Assembly (NCBI GenBank): GCA_019671135.1
Contig: JAHRHY010000009.1
Span: 1,240,001 to 1,304,000, forward strand
DNA: 64,000 nucleotides
Reading direction: 5' to 3'
Source of the DNA: Linnemannia hyalina
Lineage: Eukaryota; Mortierellomycota; Mortierellomycetes; Mortierellales; Mortierellaceae
The stretch's first letter is position 1; each line of letters starts with the position of its first letter. The position numbers and the translations under genes are program-made. The notes under the pieces are model-generated. The model did not search any database, had not been told where the DNA came from, and saw only the letters and a program-made list of their open reading frames with translations. This document shows positions 41,261 through 52,420 of this stretch, one piece after another.

Positions 41261-41641
41261 CCACTCTTCTTTTTACTTTCAGTTTCTGGAGCACGTCCAA
41301 AATGCCTAACTTAGGTGACTTCATATGATATGGCCATGTTCGTTAGGACGCTGATTCAAACCGTGAACTAAAATAGGGTAACTGATGAATAGAATCCCCG
41401 AAAAGATCCTTCAAACCCATGCCTGCCGATGACTGTGCTGATGACCATACTCTAACCACTGAACGCCGTCACTATTGGATTGGAATGCAAAGTGTTCACC
41501 ATCGTTTACAATGAATAAGCTAGTCATATTGCCAGTCACGCGTGTTAACAAGGAACCGTTTGATATTGACAACATTTTCTTTGAAACATTTTATTACCTT
41601 TAAGAACTGCACTGGTATTCTTGGTGACAGAAATATCTCTC

Positions 41642-41929
41642 ATGGTTTTTGCTATCGTTGCGAGAGTGAAATTGACTGGATATGGCAGTTGCCCATCGGA
41701 ATACAACACAGTGCGGCTCATACATTGCGCGACAACATGGCAGACTAAGGGCCCTATCGTGCAGTGCGACGTCACATCAAAGTTCTGCGTGCCTTATTGG
41801 TTTGCAACATCACCTCCCTGCACTGCTAAACCCGTCAATGTACTTACAACAATGGCTTGTGCACTGCCGTTACTCGTCGTCGTTGCTGGTTTCATTATGA
41901 CCTGCTTCAAAATAAATAAAAAGAGGTAA
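41642..41929 (+). CDS. Small Cys-rich single-pass membrane protein, hypothetical
   Basis: 95 codons from ATG 41642. Seven cysteines occur (GSC, IHC, VQC, KFC, PPC, MAC, MTC). A hydrophobic helix (ALPLLVVVAGFIM) is followed by a basic KINKKR end, as in a type I membrane protein. A clear signal peptide is not present in this ORF, so an upstream exon may exist; the promoter-like module at 41188 supports that. No family is recognised. Confidence 0.4.
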   Translation: MVFAIVARVKLTGYGSCPSEYNTVRLIHCATTWQTKGPIVQCDVTSKFCVPYWFATSPPCTAKPVNVLTTMACALPLLVVVAGFIMTCFKINKKR

Positions 41930-42009
41930 ACTCCGGCACAAGTCCGCGAGTGGATCTGTTATTACACTCTTATTTAATCTATTTTACTTCTTTTTCAAAC
42001 ATTTACACA

Positions 42010-42645
42010 ATGCCACACTCATCAACAATGCATCCTCCACTCCCGTATGACAGACAACCAGATGGATACCAACATCGAACGCAACCACCACACCCTCCCT
42101 CCTGAGTTCCACTCTTCCTCGCCATCCAAATACCCCATCACTGGAGGAGAGAACACACCCACCAACAAGACAGGGTCCAACTCTCCATCGCCTTCATCAA
42201 TACCTCTAGGAACCCGACCTCATCGTAAAGGGCCTACAAAGTACCCAAAGATTGAATTGGACCGACTGGACATTGAGAAGGCGGCTGTTATCACTTCACT
42301 TTCGGGAAAGTCGGATGTTACTCTTGCACCATCATTGTCAGCAACAATCACCACCGGCGCAACTGTTACCGATATTTCGGAGAAGGGCACTCAGGAGCAA
42401 TCAGAGCAGTAAAAAACTAGACACTCCTCCAAGGCCGGTGTGTTGAGCAACCTTTTGAAGCTCCAGGGCATTGCTCGTCTAGAAAAGGTTCGCTCTCTCT
42501 CTGTAAATGGTTTACAGGCTGCAGATAAGATTGTCATGTCTGGGCCATGCATGCATGCTAAAGTGTACCACTTTTTTCCCGCATCAAAATAGCTACACCG
42601 TAGACCTAAAGTCAAGGCAACAAAGGAAAAAAGAAGCGTCGAACT
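42010..42645 (+). pseudogene. Upstream coding-like region of the ThrE-like gene, frames broken
   Basis: Pro/Ser/Thr-rich coding-like sequence begins at ATG 42010, switches frame near 42100, meets TAA at 42410 and continues in the same frame (HSSKAGVLSNLLKLQGIARL) to TAG at 42589. It then shifts into SYTVDLKSR and KKKRRTMYSRS. Sequence from 42435 on recurs at 63720, so this part belonged to the duplicated gene. Either it is a decayed N-terminal cytosolic region or several introns were missed. Confidence 0.45.
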
Positions 42646-44307
42646 ATGTATAGTCGGTCAGTCAACACATCGACTGCATCGCTCATCACTAAATCCGTCT
42701 TTGGCACCTACCCTCCACTGCCCGCCACACCCTCTCAACACCAGCAAGGATCCACCTCGCTCTCTATCTTTAAACCGACCTATCGCATCAACACCTATGG
42801 CAACAACAGTGGCACTAACAACAACAGGCATTCGGCTCATTTCAACAATGACTTTGCCCAGTCTTTCTCTGTCATGAACCCGCCCTTTCAATCGCCCAAC
42901 GTTTCACCTCGTGGCTCTTTTTCGGGAGGCGAGAACGCACCCAATGGAATCTATGTCACTCCCGGTGCCAGCGGTTCCACAAGCACTAATGTTGGACACT
43001 ATGGAGCACGTCTTTCGAACGAGAAAAAGATGCAGATTACAATTGCAGTCGCCGACATTCTGGAGCGCAAGGACTTTATCCTTCGACTCGCAAAGTCGCT
43101 AATCAAATACGGAGCCCCTTCTCACCGACTGGAGGATGCAGTCGACCATGCTGCCAAGACACTCGAGATCAACCTGCAGTGCATCTATCTCCTCAACCTT
43201 ATGATCGTCTCTTTCATTGACTCTGAAACACACACTTCTGAGACTTACTTGGTTAAGGTCCCTGCCGGTTTGGACATGTACAAGTGTGCATTGGTCCACC
43301 AGGTCCAAAAGATGGTCACCCATTCATCCATGCCTGTCGAGGAAGCTATCATGAAGCTGGATACCATCAACACCGAGAAGAACGCCAACGGTCGCTGGAT
43401 CACTGTCCTGGCTTATGCCGTTGCTGGATTCTGCACAGCGCCCATGTTCTTCAAGGCCAACTGGATCGACGCCATTATCTCGTTCTTTATGGACGCTACA
43501 GTCGGTCTTTTGGTCTGGCTGTCAGAAAAGGTCCCTAGATACGCACACATTTGCAACATCACCATGTCTGCCTTAGTGGCCTTTGTCGCCGAAGCCCTTC
43601 GCCAACACAACGTCTGCACATCCGCAATCAAGTTTGCAGGCATTATCATCATCCTCCCAGGTTTCACCATCACCTGCTCCATCCTTGAACTCAGCTCGCG
43701 CCACATCATCTCGGGATCAGTCCGATTGTTTTATGCAGTCGTGTTTTCGCTCTTGCTCGGATACGGTTTGACGATCGGCGCATCCCTCTGGTCACTGTTT
43801 GACCACTATACCCGTGACGACGAATCCAAATTCTCGGCAGAATGCCCCAACGCCCCACTGATCCCGCTCTGGAACATCCTCTTTGTCCCATTCTTTGCCA
43901 TCTCCCTCAATGTCTGGCTCAAGGCCCACCCACGCCAATGGCTCCTCGCTACCATCCTTTCCATTGTTGGATACGCTGTGTCCTACACCTCCTCCGTCTA
44001 CGGTGGCGTCAAAACCGAAGTCTCCTCCGCTGTTGCTGCATTCGCGATCGGTCTCTGCGGAAACATCTACCAACGCCTCACTCGTCAATTGACCTTCCAG
44101 GCTGTTGTCTGTGCAGTGTTCTTTTTGGTGCCCGGGTCGATTGGTCTTGAGGGTGCGATGGCTTGGTTTACGGAGGATATGTCGGGTGGAATGAATTTCG
44201 CACTACAGATGGTTGTTACTGCGATCGCCATCAGTGTTGGGCTGTTTACATCAGCACTGGCTATTTATCCTATGGGCAAGACTCGGTCTGCTCAAATGAC
44301 TTTTTAG
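42646..44307 (+). CDS. ThrE/Prm10-like multispanning membrane protein
   Basis: 553 codons from ATG 42646. About 120 residues of Ser/Asn/Pro-rich cytosolic tail precede a ThrE-type domain (KKMQITIAVADILERKDFILRLAKSLI, with HRLEDAV). Roughly ten transmembrane segments follow from residue 250 on, including VLAYAVAGFCTAPMFF, IIIILPGFTITCSILELSS and AVVCAVFFLVPGSIGLEGA. The arrangement of a ThrE domain plus a ThrE_2 domain is that of fungal Prm10-like proteins, related to bacterial threonine/serine exporters; the substrate in fungi is unknown. The 3' half is copied almost unchanged at 60762-61752, and a third copy begins at 63931. Confidence 0.88.
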   Translation: MYSRSVNTSTASLITKSVFGTYPPLPATPSQHQQGSTSLSIFKPTYRINTYGNNSGTNNNRHSAHFNNDFAQSFSVMNPPFQSPNVSPRGSFSGGENAPNGIYVTPGASGSTSTNVGHYGARLSNEKKMQITIAVADILERKDFILRLAKSLIKYGAPSHRLEDAVDHAAKTLEINLQCIYLLNLMIVSFIDSETHTSETYLVKVPAGLDMYKCALVHQVQKMVTHSSMPVEEAIMKLDTINTEKNANGRWITVLAYAVAGFCTAPMFFKANWIDAIISFFMDATVGLLVWLSEKVPRYAHICNITMSALVAFVAEALRQHNVCTSAIKFAGIIIILPGFTITCSILELSSRHIISGSVRLFYAVVFSLLLGYGLTIGASLWSLFDHYTRDDESKFSAECPNAPLIPLWNILFVPFFAISLNVWLKAHPRQWLLATILSIVGYAVSYTSSVYGGVKTEVSSAVAAFAIGLCGNIYQRLTRQLTFQAVVCAVFFLVPGSIGLEGAMAWFTEDMSGGMNFALQMVVTAIAISVGLFTSALAIYPMGKTRSAQMTF

Positions 44308-44594
44308 AAGGGAGCAGTGCTGGCGATGGAGGAAGGTGTTGATTAATTTTTTACATAGTGGATTGACCAAACAGCACTTATTATTATGTCCTGCATTTCT
44401 TTCGGCATTTTATTATTTATCACCTAGGATGTTGTCACTTAAAATGTTGTCTTCTTTTTTTTTCCATTGCTGTGTCTAGTCCATGCTGGTGTATGTTTTT
44501 GATGATCTGAATGGAACTTGTTAGTGGCGAGATCATTGATTCTGTTAACGTCGACGTTCAATGGGCATAAGATTACAAGTTGAGCCTCATTTTT

Positions 44595-44664
44595 GCCACA
44601 AGTTGCACTTTTAGCCACATGTTAAGCCACATTCGAGCTTTCGACGAGGTAACTTACTATAAAA
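44595..44664 (+). promoter_or_regulatory. Candidate promoter module
   Basis: GCCACAAGTTGCAC at 44595 and TATAAAA at 44658; ATG of the next gene is 49 bp after the TATA. Confidence 0.6.
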
Positions 44665-44706
44665 CCACTTATCCCTTCACGGATCTGATGACATAAATCC
44701 CCAGCA

Positions 44707-45149
44707 ATGTCGATCAAGCAAGACAGGTAAGAAAAATGATTTTCTTTGAAGACCATTACCTGTTATCATCGAGCTAACTCTTTTCCTCTAGGTCATTTGC
44801 AGAGATAGTGTTTTCTGCCTTCCAAAAATTACAAAATGGTATGGCCATCAAGTATTTTTATCAGTGCGGTGAAATTGAGATGGTAGATGCCTGCGTTTTG
44901 CCTGACGGGGAGCAGCGAGTGACTCTGAAACGAAGATATGCTGGTGCAATGGTACTTAGGCAAGGCGTCCTGGCAAACCATATCTGGGTATATTGGAGTC
45001 CCCGTTCAGACAAAAAGAGTGAGCAATCCATGATTCGTTATGACAGTGACCACTGGAACGATTGTTTCTACGTCGCCAACGCTGCAACGGGCCTGAGAAC
45101 CCCTCCTGATATCGTGAACACTCCTCCCAAAAGAAAAGTTACCCGATAA
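44707..45149 (+). CDS. Small two-exon hypothetical protein (copy 1)
   Basis: Exon 1 44707-44726 (MSIKQD), intron 44727-44791 (GTAAGA...CTAG), exon 2 44792-45149, giving about 125 residues: SFAEIVFSAFQKLQNGMAIK, a beta-like middle (ADACVLPDG-type region, MVLRQGVLANHIWVYWS), and a basic tail, PPKRKVTR. The good splice signals, TATA box and near-perfect preservation in the second copy (62152-62594) argue for a real gene. Function is unknown; the basic C-terminal PPKRKV could be a nuclear localisation signal. Confidence 0.65.
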
Positions 45150-45401
45150 TAAAAAAAAATTTGTGTGGCTCGCGTTCGATTTTTTTGGAATTCTGGCAGT
45201 CGTTTTTTTTGGATGCGTCGCATGCACTCTACGCGAAGCACTCTCTACCCTGTTATTACACTATTCTCTCACACACTCTCTCTCTGTCTATTACTCTTGC
45301 TACCCTGTTATTACACCCTTATTTAATCTATTTGACGCCAAATCTCATACTCTTATGACACTCTTATTAACCTCTTATTTAATCTAGTTGACACCAATTC
45401 T

Positions 45402-45433
<32 letters not shown>

Positions 45434-45500
45434 TGTCTCTCTCACTCTCACTCTCTCCATGTACCCTGCATAACATCCCATCCAAACATGTCCCACTCGC

Positions 45501-45839
45501 AGGCCCCAGAGAACAACCTCGTGTTGTGTCGGCATCGATGACGCCAGTTCCTACAACGACGCAGCTGTTGCTCTGCCCGTCTGCAGTCGAACCTTTAAGC
45601 CAAATAAGAACCAGGACTCTAACTTGCGCCGTCATATCAAGAACGTCCACAACATGTCGCCAACGATGCACCCCCGCAAGTGCAAATGGGACTCGATACC
45701 TGGCGGCCGCATCAAGGATGACAAGGAGCGCAAGGAGCGCACTCGCAAGAGCAAACGTCTTTGGGCCCGCAAGACCCGTCTCCGTCGCAAGACCGAGGAG
45801 GCAGCCTTAGTGTTGTGCACGCTCAGTCAGGCGGTCTAA
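45501..45839 (+). pseudogene. Zinc-finger/basic-region protein, copy 1 (altered finger)
   Basis: Frame ...AAVALPVCSRTFKPNKNQDSNLRRHIKNVHN, then KCKWDSIPGGRIKDDKERKERTRKSKRL and a Leu/Ala-rich end LVLCTLSQAV. Copy 2 has CSVC where this copy has LPVC, so the first zinc ligand is lost. A one-base length difference near 45570 also puts the upstream frame out of register. No ATG precedes in this frame; a CGCAG acceptor at about 45500 may start the exon. Confidence 0.45.
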
Positions 45840-45946
45840 GACCTCCCTCCGCCGCCACTAATATTTACCCCCTAATAAAAAACCCCTCCCCCCACCGCCG
45901 CCACAGGCTGCCCCCCATGAAGTTGGTGTCAGAAAAATTATACTGA

Positions 45947-47863
45947 TGTGGATGGTAGGGTAAGAGAGAAAGATGAGCAGAGGGGTCCTTTTATGTTGAA
46001 AGGGATCGAGGGAAGAAGACAAAGAGAGGGAAAAAGAAAGGCACATGGACAGAAATAAGAGAAGGCGAAAAATCTGAAAAGGGCGCTTTATCGTTCAGGG
46101 ATTATTGAATAGAAGAAGTGAATTGGACACGAGTACTAGTTTCGTGGAGGTATGGAATAATATAGGACACGACAACTTGAGGTAGAAACGAGAGCATGAA
46201 GCGGAAAAAAAACAATGAAAAGGATTGCTATTGCTCATTATTACTAGTTTCGTGGAGCACATCAACGACGAATGAAACCTCTCATTGATCCGTCTTGCTT
46301 CGCCGAGGAACGAACCACCCTTGTTTTAATTTCCCTGCTAGCCACGTTGTGTTCCTGAGGTTATCTTATTAACGGTAAGTCTACGTGCAAATCCTTCCCC
46401 CCCCCCCAAGATTACATCTCCCTCCCCTTTTTTTTGTAATACTAACCCCACCCGTACCCTCTTTTCTGTGCTAAGCTTTCATTCCGTTTTTTTTTTAGTC
46501 ATGGAACAAAGAGCAAGGGAAAGGAAAGGCATCATTTAGCCGCACTCATTCTTGTCCATGCTGACCGTTCAACTTGCGATTTGCTTGTGACTCGCGAGGC
46601 AGGGTGGGCTCGATGGCGATGCGTTGAGGGAGGATGAAGATGAGAGGGTGGTGTTGTGTCGAGTGTGTCCTTGACCAGTCCGGGGTTGCTTACAGTTGTA
46701 TTCGACGAGAGAGGATGGGAGGAAAAGAAATGAAAAAACTGTTAGAAGAAAAGAGTAAAATCCGAAGGTTGAGAGACAAGGTAAACGGTAAAGGCAAAGG
46801 GGCAGGGAAAGAGGGGAAGAGAGCACATGATCAATTGGAACAGAGGGACTGGATACCATTGGCTGCTCTCTAAATGCATGGTTCAAAACAAGAGGACCAA
46901 AACGAAAGCAAGTGAGCGGGTCGATTATTCCTCCTTGTTCGCTCGGTTATCATTCACATCTTTGCAGTCACGACCGCCTTCCCTCTGCTACACAAAGACA
47001 GTCTAACAATAGCTCTATTGACTAGGGTTCGAACGAGGTCTCTATGATGCGTGACTGTAGAGAGCCACTCGAATGTGCTTTTATTATGAGGAACAAACGC
47101 AGAGTGATCGTAGAAAGGATAGTCGAGAAGGTAACGGCGAAGACTGGTAAGCGTTTAGCTCGTTGTCAATTCGTAGAAATGGTTTGAAAATGTGATGTCC
47201 CTGAATTCCGACAGATTAAAACTGAAGCCCAACGGCTGATACCAGTGCACGTTTATTTACAATGCCTGCGGTTACTCATTCGTTTGTTCGTTTGTTCACT
47301 CGCTCTGAACCACAACCTGTGTCTCTCTCACTTTTCCGGTGGATGAAAAATTGCCTTGTGGAACCATCCAACATTTCGAAAAGGTAAAGGCAAGTCCCCG
47401 GAAAAAGTGAGGGCAAAGGGGATATAGACCCAAAAGCACAAAAAAGATGTAAAGCATAGAGAGAGAGAGAGAGAACAAAAAGTTAAATGCGCAGTGCAAG
47501 GAACGAAGGGCGGGATACACAGACGAGGGGGTGGGTGGCGATGGTGACAATTGAGAAGACAGGATAATGACACAGGACAAAGAAAATGCTCCAAATAGAT
47601 TGAGAACAATGTAACGATGATGGTAGCATAAAAAAACATGGCGGGAAAAAAACAATAAGCATTTGAGGGCATCGAGTAGAGAGATACTGGCAAGGATCTC
47701 TGAAGTCACGGGAGAAAACCACAAAGGTATATTGGATGCATGCCAGAAAACGACAGATCGTGACATGAGAAAAAAATTGGCGGGAAAAAAATCTACTAAT
47801 ACAAAATCGTCATCTCCATCACCTGACTTACTGTTTCGTAAATCATGTGATGTTCTTTCTTCA
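45947..47863 (+). other. Noncoding, purine-rich, no gene recognised
   Basis: Many AG-rich runs create minus-strand shadow frames (Ser/Leu/Phe rich). The phrase TACTAGTTTCGTGGAG occurs twice (46133 and 46243). No domain or convincing start was found. Confidence 0.5.
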
Positions 47864-48069
47864 ATGTGTGTGCTGTATGTGTGTGTGCTGTATGTGTGTG
47901 TGTGCTGTATGTGTGTGTGTGTGTGTGTGGTGCGTGTGTGTGTGTGGTGCGTGTCTGTGTGTGTGCGGTGAGTGTGTGTTTGTGTGCGGTGAGTGTGTGT
48001 GTGTGTGTGTGCGGTGAGTGTGTGTGTGTGCGGTGAGTGTGTGTGTGTGTGGCGTGTGTGTGCATGTGT
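47864..48069 (+). repeat. (TG)n microsatellite with GCGGTGAG interruptions
   Basis: About 200 bp of TGTGTG interrupted by CTGTA, GTGCG and GCGGTGAG units. Confidence 0.95.
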
Positions 48070-48130
48070 GCGTTTTTTTTAGTTTAAAGTTAATTAAATT
48101 AAAAATGAGAGATGGATGGGGGCTGCAATC

Positions 48131-48241
48131 AGAGCCATACCGGTAAGCAAATCTGCCGGTAAGCATGTTAAAATGCGACTGCGGAATGAGAGCCATGCCG
48201 GTAAGAAGACCTGCCGGTAAGCAGTAAGCATGTTAAGATGC
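48131..48241 (+). repeat. Two tandem ~55-bp units (GCCGGTAAGCA)
   Basis: AGAGCCAT(A/G)CCGGTAAG ... CTGCCGGTAAGCA ... CATGTTAA(A/G)ATGCG appears at 48131-48178 and 48188-48241. Confidence 0.8.
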
Positions 48242-48931
48242 GAAAATGGAGAATGGAGAGAGTAGAGCCGATGGCTTTTCTTTCTCTTTCACGGACAAGC
48301 ATATTTTCTTTCCTTCCTTTCTCTTTTTTTTTTTTTTTTTTTTTATCTGTCAGTACCCAGCATGCCTTCCACTCGCTCTCACCGTGTCACTCTTACCACC
48401 ACTTCCACCCCCGATGTCTCTCCTTCTGCGACCTTTACAGGATACAGACGGGCCAAGGCGACCAACTTAACAAGGTCGCTCTACTGCTAGCGCTCCCTCC
48501 ACTTCCTCCACTCTCCACTTCCTTTCCACCAAATGTACCACCACTATCACCGCCAACTCAATGCCATCACCCCTTACTCTTCCTCCTCATTCCTCCTCTT
48601 CTTCCTCCTCTTCTTCTTCCTCCTCTTCTTCTTTTCCCTCTTTCCCCTCTTTTACCTCCTCATCCTCCTCCATCAGTAGGTGTGCCAAGCATCGTGGACG
48701 TGGAAACGGCCAACAAAGGTCGACAAGTTGTTACTGTCCCTACTATAAAGGAAAACAAACGGTATTTTAGGGTAAACAGACCACAATTGCTCGGATTGCC
48801 GCCTCTTTGCAGCACAACTCCTAAGTTATAATGGTAACAACTGCGAAGCAAGCTTTGATGCCATTTCAGACGGGGATGCTTACATTGCAATTGCTGACGT
48901 GGTTCAATAGTTCGAGACTACAAGTAGAGCG
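48242..48931 (+). other. Low-complexity TCC/TTC-rich region, no confident gene
   Basis: A poly-T run (48327-48344) and CTC/TCC runs (48585-48675). A 43-codon ATG frame at 48362 (MPSTRSHRVTLTTTSTPDV) ends before the runs; it could be a decayed exon. Confidence 0.4.
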
Positions 48932-49063
48932 TCTAATCGAATTTATTCGAATTTCCTATGTTTTGCTTAGGATTTGTGCGCATTCGAAACGGATTAAAAA
49001 TTTCGATTCGAATGCGCACAAACCCAATGCAAACCATAGGGAATTCGAATAAATCGATTAGAT
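48932..49063 (+). repeat. MITE-like foldback element
   Basis: Arms TCTAATCGAATTTATTCG... and its complement (~57 bp, a few mismatches) surround a ~16-bp loop. ACTACAAGT flanks on both sides (about 48918 and 49070). Confidence 0.78.
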
Positions 49064-49078
49064 TGGCTAACTACAAGT

Positions 49079-50113
49079 CAGACAACGATTGAGTGGGAGG
49101 GTGAGGGGAGTGAGGATGGGTCATCGATCAGGCGGCGGAGGCACTGGTACCGGGAGAATGCTTCCAGCCTGAGGCCTACCATTCCGACCCATTTAGGTAA
49201 CATAAGCGACAACGACGACCTGCTGAAGGAGAAAAGCCGGTTGTCCCAGTCACGCATGATTGTAGCAGCCATGCATGGTTCCAACCCGACGCCAACCATT
49301 CCGACCTATTTAGGTAACATGGGCGAGCTATTGCCATGCATTGCATAATGCTCCTCAGTCCTCTGCTATGAGATGTAATGCTTGCATACAACTTGGCCAC
49401 CGTTGTACAACTTATGCTGATTACCTTATGAGCGGGGAGGGCATGATCGTTGCAGAATTTCTTGCTTCTACTCCTTCCACGGTCCTTGCTGCTCCTGCTG
49501 CTCCTGTTGCCCCTGCTGCTTATGTTACCCCTGCTGCTCATGTTTCCTTTGTTCCTCATGTTGCTCCCGCTAATCTACGCGTTTTTGGGAATAGAATAGC
49601 TGCTGTTAAGGAGCAAAACGACACAGTGTACATGATCTAGGGATTGATGAGCGTGGTCGCCCTCATCGGGGTGCTTTACATTGGACGGAGGTAACCAGTT
49701 ACGATAACACCTACAACTATTCTACAATCTTCTTTCTTTTTTTTTATTGATGCGCGATTTAATTATTTATTTGAATACGCAGGAGCGTGTCGGACGTACA
49801 GTCGCTAATCCACGCTTCTCTGTGTGCTGCCTATGAGTCAAAATGCCAGCCATCGAAGCTTCCCTTGCTGAATTACAAAGCCTTTTCAGAGGTATTTCGT
49901 GCAACCACCCGGACCTTCAACAGTGTCTTTGCCTTTACATCCTTTGATACCAGTACAAAGTACCGTGACATGCGACATGCGTTGGCCGCCTGGCAGAGGG
50001 AAAGCGAAAAGAAAAAATGGTATTGTGAGTGCGATAGAGGACTTTGGGAGGATGGAGATATGGCACGTACGTTGCAAGGGCGACGGTCGAATAGAGGAAG
50101 ACCCAAGGAATAA
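49079..50113 (+). pseudogene. Fragments of an unrecognised multi-exon gene
   Basis: The plus strand carries coding-like pieces. At 49140-49340 is a duplicated phrase (TIPTHLGNISDNDDLLKEKS, then TIPTYLGNMGELL). At 49341-49640 is a cysteine cluster MRCNACIQLGHRC (C-x2-C-x4-H-x-C) followed by YADYLMSGEGMIVAEFLAS and an Ala/Pro repeat. At 49787-50113 is SLIHASLCAAYESKCQPSKLPLLNYKAFSEVF. A possible intron (GTAACC...ACGCAG, 49691-49782) links the last two. Stops and frame changes separate the parts. Family unknown. Confidence 0.35.
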
Positions 50114-52108
50114 CACCTCGAGAGTGGAAGGCGGGTTTGAGCAAAGGAGGAAAACTGACAGGATTTGGCCCGCCAAGGCAACGAGTCGATTTGTCAAATA
50201 AGGTCTGAGTGAGGCGGACGGGAGGGTTGTACAGTACGCTCATGGCAAGACGGTGTTGCATTTGATGGAAAGAAAGGAAACTGCTGCATAAAATCTTTGA
50301 CCGAGATCTCGACTTACAGAGGGCTCATCAGACCCGACAGGTCGCGTTGGGAATGCGGACGGCTGGCTCGGTGCTCGCCACTTCATGGCATTCATACGAC
50401 CCAAGTTGTGTATCTATAGGCATTAGGGTTCCCAGGGGTCCCGTCTGACACCTCCTTCCCGTGGCTGTGGCTTGGATTAGTCAGGCCTGGCACGCCGGCA
50501 CGATTTGTGGAAATCTGACGTTAAAAAAAAAAAAAAAAAAAAGGAAGGGAGGGCACAGCGAAAAAAAAAGTGAAGGCAGAAAAAAAAATGAAATAGAAAA
50601 GAGAGAGAGAAATGAGGAACTGACAAACACAAATAAACTTCGCAATATTCAATCACCACCACCTTTTTATCAATTCAAACTTGCTCCACACCTCCGCGAG
50701 CGAAGCCGCGGATACTATTCTAGTCAAAGACAAAATGGCGGAGGGATGAAAGAGAGTCGGTCGCAAGGGGGATAAAAAATGGCGGGAAATATAAAAATAC
50801 ATCTTAAAATATTGGAGGGGAAATAGAACAAGCAATGATCAAACTAAAAAACACCAGCAAATGGCAAAGGATGATTAAGGTGGGTGGCGAAGAAGTAGCA
50901 GCTGGGATGGATGGCAAGGGAGAGGGGGGTTGGAGAAGGTAGCAAAAGAGAACTGTGTTCTTTGGAGTGTTGGTCCACTGTCGCATAGTCTCGTCTTACC
51001 TACAGATCATGAATGTCGACAAGCTTGAGCATTTTCATTCAAGAACCATCAAGTGAAAAGTGAGCGGTGGTGGGTGCACTGCAATGTAAACCCAACAAAA
51101 AAAACAGTAAGAGCGCAATGAGAAAAAAGCAACAACAAATACACGTATTCACGCTAGTTGTTGTTGCTTTTTTCTGATGGCTATTCAGAGCTTCAATCCC
51201 TCAATGCTCTCAGCCCTGCCATTCTGACAGCAACAAATAACAAAGCGTTCACACGTGTGGGAAGAGATGAAATTTATGAGCAATTCAAATGTACTCATTT
51301 TTTATCCTTCTCTCACACTATGCCCTGTTCCTGACCTTGGGTGCACTGAGGAACTTTGTTCTCAAACAATTCAATTCGCTATTTTAAAAATATATAGTGC
51401 ATGCCTTGTTGGCGAAGTTTTTACACACACAACCATCGTACAACAAACAAAAATAATCTTCCGCAACGTCGTCGTCTCGTCTTCCTGCTCTCAAACCCCC
51501 ATACAAATGGAGTCCTTTTACACAAATGCTCTCCCCCAGGTGTGGACATATAACCATGCTCTTACGTCTTTTTACCTCTCTTGTCCGACAAACACAGAGT
51601 TGTTGTTGTACTGTGCGGGAAACGACACGGTGGAAAGGAAAAGCGAAGAGCACAAATTTACCCTTTTTTTCACATCTGTAAGCAGAACCAGCAGAACCGG
51701 CAGCAACAGCAATGTAATGGATGTTCAGTCATCGCTTGCAACAGCAAACAAGCGAGTAAAACAAGAGAGGTTGTCTAATGCATCAAGGCTCTATAGTTTT
51801 TATTCCCTTTGTGTTTCTTGTCTTTTGTTATGTTCTTCTAACCTGTTATATTTTTTTCCTGCTTGTTTCCAGTGGCAGAGTCTGGTGTAGTATGTCCCAC
51901 AGACGCTACGAGAGACTAGGAAGCAAACAGTTGCCAAAAAATAAAATAGGATTAGCATAAACATTAGCAGAGTGATACAGGTTAAACATAATCGTTCAGG
52001 TGAAAAAGAAAGGACTTACAACTCTGAAGTACCATACACAGGCACAACCCCGCTGTCGTCGCGAATGATCTCGTTCGGTGAACCGTTCATGGCCAAGAGA
52101 TTAACTTG
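50114..52108 (+). other. Noncoding, no gene recognised
   Basis: Includes an A-run (50523-50542) and AG-rich stretches. The longest plus frame (51255-51890) is Ser/Cys/Leu rich without a domain. Confidence 0.45.
51122..51174 (+). repeat. Short perfect hairpin
   Basis: GAAAAAAGCAACAACA at 51122 pairs with TGTTGTTGCTTTTTTC ending at 51174, around a loop of about 20 nt. It could act as a transcript end for either strand. Confidence 0.6.
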
Positions 52109-52420
52109 TTATGCGACGTCGTCCTGATCTGGCTCGTCGAAGGACTCAACGATGTCGGGCATGTACAAATTCTCGTAGTCGTGAACAAAGTCGTAATCAT
52201 CATGGGCATCATCTTGCATGTCGATATCTAATGCAGGATCGGAAGCCATCAAGGCCGTTTGAAGGGCAATCTCGTTGAGGTTTGGCTGGTCGAAGCTCAT
52301 GATAGAGGAAGACATGTCCGCGTCGTCATTGTCGCCGTACCCATCATTATTGTTTTGACTGTAGACGCCGTAGACATTGCTGTTTAAGGATGGAGTTGAA
52401 TATTCTTGCGGCTGAGCCAT
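52109..52420 (-). CDS. Small acidic protein, hypothetical
   Basis: 103 codons from ATG 52420 (MAQPQEYSTPSLNSN). Strongly acidic with Asp/Asn clusters (DGYGDNDDADMSSS, then DIDMQDDAHDDYDF) and a short helix (NEIALQTALMA). Such composition is seen in transactivation or chaperone-binding tails, but no family match is claimed. Clean start and stop; an upstream GTGTGT-rich leader lies at 52440-52560. Confidence 0.5.
   Translation of the reverse strand: MAQPQEYSTPSLNSNVYGVYSQNNNDGYGDNDDADMSSSIMSFDQPNLNEIALQTALMASDPALDIDMQDDAHDDYDFVHDYENLYMPDIVESFDEPDQDDVA

Noticed and set aside
46569..47766. Several Ser/Leu/Phe-rich minus ORFs
   Set aside because: They arise from AG-rich plus-strand sequence; overlapping frames are equally open and none has a plausible domain.
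47864..48196. His/Thr-rich minus-strand protein
   Set aside because: It is only translation of the (TG)n microsatellite.
51255..51890. 211-codon plus-strand ORF as a gene
   Set aside because: No domain, mixed low-complexity composition and no splice or promoter support.
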